A stretch of DNA of 64,000 nucleotides. It comes from Otis tarda (taxonomy: Eukaryota; Chordata; Aves; Otidiformes; Otididae). The position numbers and the translations under genes are program-made. The stretch is taken from positions 169,768,053-169,832,052 of the forward strand of contig CM048552.1 of assembly GCA_026413225.1 (NCBI GenBank), written 5' to 3'. Under the pieces are notes generated by a model. It searched no databases and was not told the DNA's origin. It was given only the letters and a program-made list of their open reading frames with translations. Shown here piece by piece: positions 51,167 to 62,100 of the stretch (the first letter of the stretch is position 1; each line of letters starts with the position of its first letter).

Positions 51167-52068
51167 GAAAGAGGAGAGAGGGAGGTCATCGCACAGTTAT
51201 TGAGTGAACACTGGTACAGCTGGGTTATTTTGCACAGGCTTGGAGAGCCAAAGCACCATGATACTAAAACAGAAGAAAGAAAGGCAAGACCTGCTAGGTG
51301 GCCAACAACCAAAGTATTTTCTTCCTCTCTGAAAGGGCCATACCAACCACTCTAAAATACTGAGGGTTTGAAGAACCAGGAAAGAGTTTCAGCAGGTTGT
51401 ACTTAATTTAAAGAGGGATCATAGAGGAAAGCAATCAATCATTCTTGTTCTCAGCTGAGAAATCAAATCAAACCCCATTAGAGCATCAGGAATGAGCACA
51501 GCTAAACCAGCTACAGCTTGGCTGAGGATCTGGGGACTTACAACTCTTCTATCTGCAACTGGAGAATATGAAAGGAATGGCCAACCTCAGTCTTGTGAAA
51601 GAAGATTAAGGACAGTTCTTCCTTAATCTGTCTTGTGTTTAGACCTTCAAAATTTCACAACATTCCAAATTACTGGAAAATCCATAGAGCCTATATACAA
51701 CAGGGTCTATCTGGGAAATAACAGAGCCTATATACCATAAAACTGTAAGCATCTGGGTCATTGACTCAAGGACTGGTACTGTACAAATGTTGTTGTGCTT
51801 CATGGCACAGCCATTGCATGGACCCACCAGTGCAATGCCCAGACACAATTCCGAGAACAGCACTGGCCAAAGACTGCTCCCTTTACCTGGCGTGGATCAG
51901 GCCACTATGTTTAGGGGGAACTAACTGTGGCATGCCACTTGCTCAAAGGATCAGAGAATAGTCCCTGACCCACTGAGCTTATTCATATGGATGTAGACTT
52001 TAGATGCCCTGTTCCTAAAGCTACTATAATCTAAAACACAGCATATACAGACACTACAGGGGCAAAGA

Positions 52069-52580
52069 TCATAGAATCATAGAATTGTTTATGTTGGAAA
52101 AGACCTTTAAGATCATCAAGTTCAGTCATAAAACTAACACTGCCAAGTCTATCATCACGAAACCATGCCCCTAAGTGCCACATCTACACTTCTTTTAAAT
52201 ACCTCCAGGCATGGTGACTCAACCACTTCCCTGGGCAGCCTGTTCCAATGCTTGACAACCCTTTCAGTGAAGAAATTTTTCCAAATATCCAGTTTGTATC
52301 ACACCTGGCACAACTTGATGCCATTTCCTCTTGTCCTATCATTGGCTACTTGGGAAAAGAGAACAACATCCACCTCAATACAACCTCCTTTTGGGTAGAT
52401 GTAGAGACCCATAAGGTCTCCCCCGAGCCTTCTTTTCTCCAGACTAAACAACTTCAGTTTCCTCAGCCACTCTTCATAGGACTTGTTCTCTAGATGCTTC
52501 ACCACCTTCCTTATTCTTCTTTGGACACACTCCAGCAGCTCAACGTTTTTCCTGTAGTGAGGGGCCCAAAACTGAATGAC
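52069..52580 (-). mobile_element. CR1 LINE 3' region, older subfamily
   Basis: This minus-strand CR1 starts on the + strand with ATCATAGAATCATAGAATTG, then GTTGGAAAAGACC and the conserved 3' UTR blocks. It extends into the ORF2 C-terminal coding segment (a short open part at 52299-52505 includes L-F-S-L-E-K-R-R-L). It ends in 'ggggcccaaaactgaatgac', equivalent to the 'opposite of cagttctgg' region of other copies. The 3' UTR wording differs from the copy at 33363-35000, so it is a separate subfamily. Heavily 5'-truncated, coding part decayed. Confidence 0.95.
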
Positions 52581-52922
52581 ATGCCACTCTGAATGTATGT
52601 ATACATAGTTGTGAGCATGACATGTACAGTAAAACTACATATGATGAATTTTGCAGGAGATCCTCATCTGCCCTCAGTTTAGATTTCTACAAGTTGAACA
52701 TTTAAGTCTGAGCCAATGATGCATGGTACTTCAAAATCATCAGTGAAAGATGAATTCACTTCCAAAGGTATCCCCAGACAGATAAAGTTGCAACTATTTG
52801 GTTTTGTTTAGTGAGGGGGGGCCTAAGGTGGTAGCTTCTGTAGGAAATTACTAGAAGTTGCTCCCTTTTGTTCAGTGGACTCAGCCGGGCCTAGGGCGGA
52901 CCCGCTGCTGGCCAAGGCCGAG

Positions 52923-52975
52923 CCAATTGGTAGCAGAATGTTCTGTGATAATGCCTCTGCGATAATGTATTTAAG
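52923..52975 (+). promoter_or_regulatory. LTR promoter elements: CCAAT and TATA-like box
   Basis: CCAAT at 52923-52927 and TATTTAAG at 52968-52975 lie about 40 bases apart inside the LTR, as expected for a U3 promoter. Transcription would start some 25-30 bases after the TATA-like box. This is inferred from order and spacing; activity is unknown. Confidence 0.5.
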
Positions 52976-53297
52976 AAGGGGAAAAAAGGGGAAAAAATGG
53001 AAGAGAAGATGTGAAGCAGCTGAGCGGAGGCAGAGAGGGAGAGGCGTGGGCCTCATCGGCCTTGCAGGCCTCACCCTCTGGCCTTTCACCAAGGGGCCAA
53101 CTGGGCCTGACTCAGCCCGGCCCGGCTGCAAGAAGTGGAGAGGAGATGAGATGGATGATGTGAAGAGATCCTGAAAGGTGTCTGCCTGCCTGTTGTGAAG
53201 AATTTTTCTTGTGAGAGGAAAAGCTGCAGATGCCAAGGTCAGTTCAGAAGGAGGGGGAGGAGTAATGCAGCTCCACCATGGTCATCACCACTGGCTC

Positions 53298-53420
53298 CTG
53301 CAGCCTGTGGTGGAGCAGGTGGACCATGGTGGAGCAGGTTGTCCCCCTGCAGCCCATGGAGGTCCACAGAGGAGCAGAGATCCACCTGCAGCCCGTGGAG
53401 GACCCCACACTGGGGCAGGC
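53298..53420. repeat. Imperfect internal repeats of the LTR
   Basis: CTGCAGCC-led units begin at 53298, 53347 and 53386 and share words such as TGGAGGTCCAC, GGAGCAG and GTGGAGGACC. They are imperfect repeats of about 39-49 bases within the LTR. Confidence 0.65.
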
Positions 53421-53800
53421 AGATGCCTGAACGAGGCTGTGGCCCGGCCCTTGGAGGGCCTGCTGGGGCAGCCGTTCTGGAGAGACTGCACCCTGTGGAA
53501 GAAATGACCCACGTCAGAGCAGTTTCACGAAGGACTGTGGCATATGGGTGGAACCTCACAATGGAGCAGGGGAGGAATGTGAGGAGTTCTTCCCCCAACA
53601 ATGAAGCAGCAGCATAAAACAACGTGTGATGAACCCATCAACGTGGGTGATGAACCAATCAACCCATAACCCCCATTCCCTCTTCCCCCTGTGCCACTCG
53701 GGGTGGGGGGAAGGTAGTAGAGATTATGTTAAGCCTGGGAAGAGGGAGGGGTGGGGGGAGGTTATCTTGTTCTCTGTCTCATTATCCTGCTGTTTGTAGT

Positions 53801-53806
53801 AATAAA
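53801..53806 (+). terminator. AATAAA polyadenylation signal of the LTR
   Basis: A canonical AATAAA in the LTR sense orientation, about 190 bases before its 3' edge. This is the position expected for the R-region signal. Confidence 0.6.
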
Positions 53807-53995
53807 TTAATAGTTTTCCCCAAGTTGAGTCTGTTTTGCCCATAAGGGTAACTTTAAGGATTTTCTCCCTGTCCTTATCTCAAACCTCGAGCCGTTTTTC
53901 TTATGTCATCTCCCCCTGTTCTCTCAGAGGGTGGGGGCAGTGAGAGAGAGACTGCGTAGTCTGGTCCCGATCGGGGCTGAACTACAACAGCAACT

Positions 53996-55527
53996 TAGGA
54001 TGAGGTTCTCTGAAGGTGTTGCTTCTCCTTATTGGCAATCTGTAAAGTCCAGAATTATGACATCAGCCTTAGATGTACCAATTTTAGATGGCTAAGCTAG
54101 GCAAAATGAGTTCTATGTTTATGACTATTTGGCTGTTCAGACACTGCAGCAGTGTGTGTATTGAAAAGCCTAAACAGAGCCCTGGTCTTTTCCTTGTCTT
54201 TGCACATTAGCCTCCCACTTCATTCTCCCTAACGGTGAGATTTGGTTCGAGAGGCACAAACTGAGTTCTCTTCTCCAACTCATTCTGCTTTGACCGCAGC
54301 AAATCCAAGAAATGCTTTTGAGATAGTGTCAGAAACACAGACAGCAGGGTGGAGGAATAATCACCACTTAGGGCACAGGATCATCAGCTGACTGGTGCTC
54401 CCAGGGGCATCTGAGAACAATATTCACAATGGAGCTAGAAGCTTATTTTAAAGAAGTGCATTCATGCGTTTAGTGTTATCTAGATAGGAACATCTCAAAA
54501 TGCGATATAGCTTAAATAACTGCAACTAGGATAACAATGCGCTTTTCTGAATTAGGTTTCAGCCCTCTAAACAAAGGGTGAATGTGCAATAGTGTCTTTG
54601 AAGTCGTTTTTAGGTCAGCTGGAGATTTCATTAGGTAAGCATATGAACCTCCATTTAGAGATGAGGCAAACAAGTTCAGACCCTTGTGGTTAGATCCAGT
54701 CAGCTCTATTTTTTTAATTTAATGTATCATAAACATTTTAAATCAGTGTAAAATAAATACACATTTCTTTGCTTTCTACCCTGTTTATGATCAACTGTTT
54801 ACAACCAGTCACTACCCATAACCAGAATATTCACGAATGTAGAAAGATCTACCCAGTTCAGTAGCCCAGTCCTAATGAGCAATATTACCCCAGTAAAAAG
54901 CAAAATGCCTGCACTGAGACTGCTTATTGTTAGATCCAAAATTAAGCTTGCGGCTACCTTTTTTCATCAACTATAAATGACATCATGATCAGAAATGCTC
55001 TTTGTAACTCTGAAATAAAACCGCTCACTAGTCATGACTAATAAGTGATGAACTTACAAAAGTAGATCTGGATAGTGCCTTGTATGTACATTACAAATGT
55101 ACCACTCTGAAATAACGGGTCTATAAGAGGAGTCTAGTTAACTACAGACCAATGATAACGTTAGCCATATCAGCTGTAATGATACCTGACCTTTCTATGA
55201 TATTCTAGGGTTTGGGTTATTTTCTTTTTAGGAGTTTGAGGCCACTCACAATTTCTGCAATTCTCTGACATTATTCCCTTCATTTGGAAGATGAGGAGAA
55301 TTGAACTGCACCTCAACTGAATAACATCTTCAAAACTTCAAGTGAAAGAAGTAAGATATGCCCTTAATTCTAATCTTGTAAGGAAGTCATTAAGAACAAA
55401 CTGCAAGTCTAATATTTTATGGTACAGTGTGCCTTTGGAAACAATGTATTTCCACCAAAAAAAAAAAGAGTTATTTTTTTTAATCTATCTGTACCATATA
55501 CCACATAGCTGCTGGAAAGTTGCTTGC
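53996..55527. other. Non-coding stretch, nothing recognised
   Basis: AT-rich unique sequence with short open frames only. No retroviral internal sequence follows the LTR, which supports a solo LTR. Confidence 0.55.
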
Positions 55528-56152
55528 AAGAAAAGAGATCTGGTGGTCATAATGGGCACCAGATTAAACGTGAACCAGCAATGTGGTCTTGCTTCAAAGA
55601 AGGTAAATGGTATCCTCGGTTGCATTAGAAAAAAGTATTACCAGAAGGTCCTTCCCCTTTATGCAGCACAGGTGGGACCACACCTGGAGTGCTGTGTCCA
55701 ATTCTGGGTTCCTCAGTAGAGGAGAGACATGGACACACTGGAGAGGGTTCACCAGGGGGCCACAGGGATGATGAACTGTTCAGCCTTGAGAAGAGAAGGC
55801 TCGGGGGGGGAATCTTGTCAACGTCTATAAATACCTGAAGGGAAGTACAAAGAGGACAGAGCCAGGCTCTCTTCAGTGGTGTCCAGTGACAGGACCAGAG
55901 GCAATGGGCAAAAACTGAAGCACAAGAGGTTCCCTCTGAACATTAGGAAACTTTTTTTTTTTACTGTGAGGGTGACTGAGTAGTGGAACAGGTTGCCCAG
56001 AGAGTTTGTGGAGTCATCTCCATCCTTGGAGATATTCAAAAGCTGACTGGACTTGGCCCTGGGCACCTGGCTTGAGCGGGGGGTGTTGGACCAGATGGCC
56101 TCCAAAGGTCCCTTCCAACCTCAATCATTATTTGATTCTGTGATTCTGTGAT
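55528..56152 (+). mobile_element. CR1 LINE 3' region with ORF2 C-terminal relic
   Basis: This plus-strand CR1 starts in the ORF2 C-terminal coding region. A readable part to 55719 includes N-G-I-L-G-C-I-R and [12 protein letters not shown], the conserved block downstream of RT. It continues through the 3' UTR to a (GATTCTGT)n tail at 56133-56152. Relative to the other copies it has lost the segment between 'gatgatgaa' and 'ctgttcagcc' near 55768-55775. The frame is broken. The ATTCTGTG tail marks a different CR1 subfamily from the ATTCTATG-tailed copies. Confidence 0.95.
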
Positions 56153-59100
56153 TTTTTATTTAAAAAAAAGAGTTACCATTCTTTCGTGTGTATCTGAAAC
56201 ACGTGTCACCTAGAAGTACTTACACAAAAGATGTCACACAGCTTGTATACAGTTGTAGTTTCCATGACAGCCGGAAACACTTAAACTAAGACTATATGTA
56301 AGCTTTGACCACATTCCATTGACTTACACAGGAGCAGAGTTAAAGAAATTCTAGGTAGGTTTGGAACATTTGATGCTAAAACTTGAAGTCTCAAAAAAAA
56401 TTAGATCTATAATAAGGGAGCGCACGAGTTCCATTAAAGAATCATTTAGTTACATCTCTAGCCTGTCTGATTCCAAACCTCTCAGAGATCACTGTCTTCA
56501 TGGAGATAGAATGTATACATAGCTGAATTTCAGGAGTTATACAAACAAAATAATCAGTAGTACAGAAAATAAAATTCACCTTAATTTCCTCAGTATGAAG
56601 AGTTCTGCTTAAAATCAAGAAGTCATAGTTTGGACGGACAGTGGAAGCTTGCGTGGAGTTAGACTCTGTTACCACCAAAGAAAAAGTGAAGGTAAAAAAA
56701 AAAAGGGTATATAAAATAGGAAGAGCTATTTATTATGTCTCAGACAAGTGAAGAAATGCTCAGAAGTCTTAGTGCTTTTTTTGTGTCTCTCCTCTTCCAT
56801 GATAGATTGCACTGTCTAGGTGGATTGACACCATATCTCAGATAAAAATACACCTGATTGAAACTCTGAACTTTAAATTTAAAAGTTTAAACTTACCTTA
56901 AACTAAACTAAACTTAAACTTAGGAGTTTAAAAAGAAAGTTTCAAACTAGAAGAGAAGATTGAGCTTTGATTTTCCCAGGAATTTCCATTGTGAGAGAGG
57001 TAGAAAATTGTACAAATTTCAACAGTTTATGTTTTGAAAAGCATAGTTTTATACTGTTTATTTTATTTAAGAATAATAAATATAAAAATGTTAAGAAAAT
57101 ACAGTGTAATATAAACTAATTGTAAAATAGAAAATGCAACATCTTTTGGAACAAATAGTAATTTGGAAAACAAAGAAAAAATAAAGACTACATTTCATAT
57201 AAAGCCTAAATAGAGTTTGCTGATTTTAAAAAATCAAATAATTCCTACTGTTTTTCAAAACAAGAGGTCACTGGAACTAATACACTTCTACAGAACAGTT
57301 TCATGAATCCAGAATTTTTTCAGCAAGCTTATTCTCTCCTATAGTTCTTTCATGGGAGTCATACTGTTGGTGTTTTGGTATCAGGATAATTTATAAGGCA
57401 TTGACTGAGTTTTAGTAAGTAATTAAGCCAAAATCTGAGAATTTTCTCAGGCAGAATTTCTACTGAAGCTAGCAGGAGCTCTGATCAAATTGAGGAGAGC
57501 AGCCTGGTCCAACATACTGAAGTTTTAATGATTCAATGGACTTTGCAAAAGGATGCTAATAAAAACTAGCTAAAATAATTGTTAGTTTGTTGCTGCTAAA
57601 TATCATCATAATACTTAAGAGGTGGAGAAGCTGCTCAGTTTGAAAGGAAGCACTTTTAAAAAAGAATAATGGTGAGGGAACATAGCAAAATGCCAGCAAG
57701 CTAAATGACTGCTATATTTGTAAAATAAATCTGTCTCTTGCAAATCTCCAGTCTTCCCTTCATAGATTAGTACGAAGCATGCACTTTAGCCACATTTAAA
57801 TCTGCTCATACAGAAGCTCAAAGCCTGCCCTAGCAAAATGTGATACTATATGGAGAAATAATTATAAAATTATATGTGTTTTTCCTGTATTTTCTTCTCA
57901 ATGTGTTTGCTTGTCAATGTTTCATCCTCCCTTTCCTTCCATTGTATCACTTGTAACAGAGATGAAGCAGCTTTGGTTTCCAGTGAAATGGAAGGATAGC
58001 AGCAGGTCCACAGGAAGAATTCAGGATGCTTGCCATAAATCATCTACCACATACAGCAAACCAGGATTTTTTCCAGGCTTATTCAGAGCCAATGCAAGCC
58101 TGCAACATGCAGGGAAACATTTGCCTTGAACACCCTATGGTGATTTTAATGGAGGAACATTCATTCACAAGTACATGGAACTCCCTTCTCTTTTTTTTTT
58201 TTAATCCTTTTCTTAGTTTTGTTGCAAGATCTTTACTTTTAAAAAAATTTCCCTATTATCCACTGTAAAAGTACCCCCATCACTGACAAGTACACGCTCT
58301 GTTTTACAGATCCTTTTGACATGATTTAAGCCTATAACGTGTTCCTAGTAAAACCACACTGTATATCTTGTATGATTTCAGCTTCAAAAGCACAGCCTCA
58401 GAATTCCCAGAGTTCGTCCAAAGTTTCAGAGACATCAGTAAAATGTAAACTTTATCTTTTCACTGTTTTGATTTGTGGATTTGGAAACTCACATATTTTA
58501 TTTTGTATAAAAATATTTTAATTGTAAAAAACATAAAAACATGAGAAATAATAATATTAAACATAATTTAATTTTACTGTTAAATAAGTTAACAGTAAAA
58601 TGTAAAATAACATACTTTCAAAACAAAATTTATATTTGTGTAAGAAAATCTCTAGATTATTGAAGACTAAATACTTATCTCTGATAGTTTTGATGTTTAT
58701 TGGGCAAAAACAGAAAATATGGCTAAATATTGCTCTAAAACTTCTGCCCACAGAAATGTGAAATCCAACAGGCAAAACTCCAGCATTTTTCCATCAGTTA
58801 AATATTTGTTTGAAGAAAAAGCTGGAGTAGAGATTTGGTAATGTTTTCTTTTACAGTCCTGGAATGTGTAAATTATTGAATTAATCTTTTAAAATAAAAT
58901 CAGAAAGAAAACAAATTTTTGTTTAATGAAGACCAAAACATTTGGTTCATATGACATTGCTTCCCTGGCTGACAATTTTATTTAACAGGTATACTTTTCA
59001 ATCCCACACAAACTTACCCCTATATTAACATTTAAGCAGAGAAATACATCCATTGAGATTAGAAGTTCAACACAGGCTGGAACTCCTGCCACTTTGAAGA

Positions 59101-62100
59101 GTAATAAAAGTTGTGGATCTGTTTTGGTTTGGTTTTTTTTTTTTTCCTTCCAAAAGTGTGTATCCTTTGTGGTTTTTACCTAAGACAATGCGTGTGCCTG
59201 AATCTGCAGTCTCCAAAAACACCAAGAAGTAGCGTGTGCCAGCTGTTTTGATGGACTAACCAAAATAAAACCATTATGAGCCAATGAACTACCCTGCTCT
59301 CCCCCTTACTCTGCTGTGTGTGTAGCAAGAGACAAGCAGAAGCTGAGAAAAAAAAAGACCAGGACCTATCCACAACTTTTTACTTATCTGCTCCAAAAGG
59401 TACAAGCAACTTCCTGGATGGTCTCCTACTATTTTTCTTTTTCATCTTGAGATGTGCAGAATGAAGTCACCAAGATATTTCAGGAGAGGGGATCTGAAGT
59501 CAGGATTAAAACCTCACATCACATTGTACCCAGAGCCTCAGATTTCCCTCCTCTGAGTTTGAGCACTGAAAACATGCACAGATGCAGTTAAACCAATGTT
59601 TGCACCAATACAAGAAAGGGATTTTAGGCAGAAAAGAGAAATATAGATGGACACCACGTGCCAGCCACCTCTGCAGAGACTTACTGTGGTGCAGGATTTA
59701 AAATTCTCTGCATACAAACAGTTAATCACCACAACCATTTAAAATGTCAATGGAAAAAGAAATGGTTTCCAAGAGCATATAACTGCCCAGATAGCTCTCA
59801 TCAGCCCAGCCACATGAAAGACCCAGAGGCAACTGCAAAGCCACCATCAATACAAGTGCCTGTGGAGTCCTCTCTGGTGCCAGATCCTGCTGCTTCAGCT
59901 ATAAACAACATCTCCTATAGCGTTATATCTACGATCTCTGGCTGCCAATCAAGCAGGAAGAGAAGGAGAAGGAAGAACTGTCTAATGCACTTGAGTAAAT
60001 GTACTATCTCCATTAAGTGCTGTATTTTATACCTTTGTGGAGTACGTGGTTTTGCAAAAGGACAGACCTCCAAAATGTTAGAAACTCGTTGCAGAGAAAA
60101 TGTAGCGGTGGCTTTGATGCTTAATTTTTATGAATATGAGCATTTTTATGGACTTCAGGCTCCCCACAAAACATTAGGCTAATGGACATAAGGCAACAGT
60201 TCTTGAGTACCTTCATGGTCAGTCGTTCTCTCATGTTTGTGTCAATCTGGGTGATGCTCCTAGTGAACAGCAAACAGCAGAAGGTGTTTGCAACATGCAT
60301 CTATTTTCCTTATTGGTCCTGACGCAGGTGTTCCCGTTGAGAGTAGGGTTTATATGCTGAAAACGGTCAGGGGAAGCCGTGGTTTCAGGCTGTGCCCACT
60401 GCTCTTCCCCATAGCAGTGTTGTAATTTTGCACCTGTGTCGGAAGTAGTTCATTTTGCTTCTCTGTGAACAAGGCTGAACATGATGCCCAAACTGGGAAC
60501 ATCTTCTTCTGGTGCCCAATTTTGACTGGTTTCTGGTCTGTCTGTTGGATTAGACTCACATAATGGCTCAAATTTTCATGAGACTCAGCCCAGTCATTGA
60601 ATTTGTGTTCATTGTCAATTCCGGATACAATCAATAGCAAAAGAGCAGGCTAGTGTGAAGGCTTCAGTCTGCAAAGAACAACTGTCTCATTTTTATTAGG
60701 GTGCATGTTTACAACAGTTGCAGTGATGCAAATTCCACAAGTCAAGTTGAATAAGAAAGGTGTGACAAACTGCCGTCCTGTATATCTAGTCTGCCATTAC
60801 TCTATATTTACGTAGACATCTCAGCAATAGCATTTGCATCAGAGGCTAATTGCCCCTTCAGTTTTATGCTAGTAATGGACTGCAAGCACGAACGTGCCAG
60901 CAAAAGGAAAAAAAATAGAAACCAAAAGAGAAAAAAAAAAGACCAACCTACTGAAAGCTAAATACAAAACTTGTCTCTGATAGCTTTGGCATTACTTAGA
61001 TAAAAGGGAAGCTCTGCATAATTATTGCTCTGAAACTTCTACTAATGAAAAAAAAAGTCTATTAGGAACATATTCAACAATTGCAGACTGTGGCTGAAAG
61101 GGTAGCTTAACCATATCGCGTTTTCTTTTCTTTGCTATAAGCTTCTCTTTCAAATTGAACTAACTCCTCATTTATAGTTAGCTGTTAATATTTTAGGCAA
61201 ACAACTGCCTTAAATTGGCAGGGCTGAATTTATCACACATTATAGAAAGGCTCAGAAGATCCTGGTAGTACGTAATTAAACAGCATGTTGGCATTTTTTC
61301 TTTTTTTTTTTTTTCTTTAAGTGACTGATTAATCAAAACATTTAGAACTTTTTTGTAAATTCTTCAATAGGACAGCTGAATGTAGAGATTAATATCTCAG
61401 TAAGAACATGTAAGGCTTTTTCGAAAAATCTCATTAAAATATAAATATAAATTTATTATTTATGTCACTAAATATAGGATATATATATTGGTAAATTATA
61501 TTAGCAATGAGTTGATGTTCATCTCTGAATTCCAAGGTCCCATCAGTTCTCTACTGAGCTGACATTACTGAATGCAAAAAATACACTTTAGAGTTTTAAG
61601 TGAGATGAAATTCAGATTCAGAATGTCCCATGTTATATTTGAATCAAATAGATGTTGTGCAGTTCAGAACCAAGTGCAATATAATATTAAAACAGCATAG
61701 GTGACTAATACTGGAGACTTGTTAATGTGAAAAGCATTAGCTCTGCCTAAAGAGGATTACACTGTGAGACATTTGTTTTATTTTTATCAATTAGCTTAAT
61801 CTTTGATTTGAATTCTGCACACTCTGGCATCAAGAAGATGCTTGCTTTTTTTTTTTTTCTTTAAACAAAGGATTATTCTTTCTCAAAAGGGGATTGTCTA
61901 GTTCTTTTATTGTTTTATGTCACACAGGGGAAAAATGCTTTTGAGGCATTACCTCTGAATTTAGCAGGGACGAGAGTTTACTGCTACATAATCATTAGTC
62001 AATGCAGTAGCTGAAACCTTAAACAAAAGAAAACAAACTACAAACAGGCAAGCATCCCCTAAAGGCACATCAGAACACCAGAGAGAGGAAGCATGGATTT

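Larger units (their letters stand above)
45464..52068. other. Non-coding stretch with simple repeats and one CpG-dense patch
   Basis: No gene was recognised. Items that stand out are a TA/TG simple repeat (49000-49077), a CpG-dense patch (49297-49460), a CR1-like 3' tip (50626-50655) and an A25 homopolymer (51142-51166). Other sequence is AT-rich and unique. Confidence 0.5.
52795..53989 (+). mobile_element. Solo LTR of an avian ERVL-like endogenous retrovirus
   Basis: A long GC-richer block ends in CTACAACA and is flanked by GCAACT on both sides (52790-52795 and 53990-53995), which reads as a 5- to 6-bp target duplication. Promoter-like and terminator-like signals are in LTR order: CCAAT, a TATA-like box, then AATAAA with the 'attaatagttttccccaagttgagtctgttttgccc' type segment that I recall from avian ERVL LTRs. 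No gag, pol, env or second LTR is seen on either side, so it is a solo LTR left by recombination between two LTRs. The 5' edge is worn and lacks a clear TG. The open frames inside it are by-products of GC richness, not genes. Confidence 0.75.

Noticed and set aside
52823..53622. Several GC-rich open frames inside the LTR as proteins
   Set aside because: They lie in both strands of a solo LTR, are rich in Pro/Gly/Ala/Arg because of base composition, and match no retroviral protein.
59658..60182. Longest non-repeat open frame (174 codons, + strand) as a gene
   Set aside because: No domain, no repeat-free coding signature, Cys/Ser/His scattered as in chance frames, and no promoter or splice structure. 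Such lengths are expected once or twice by chance in 64 kb over six frames.
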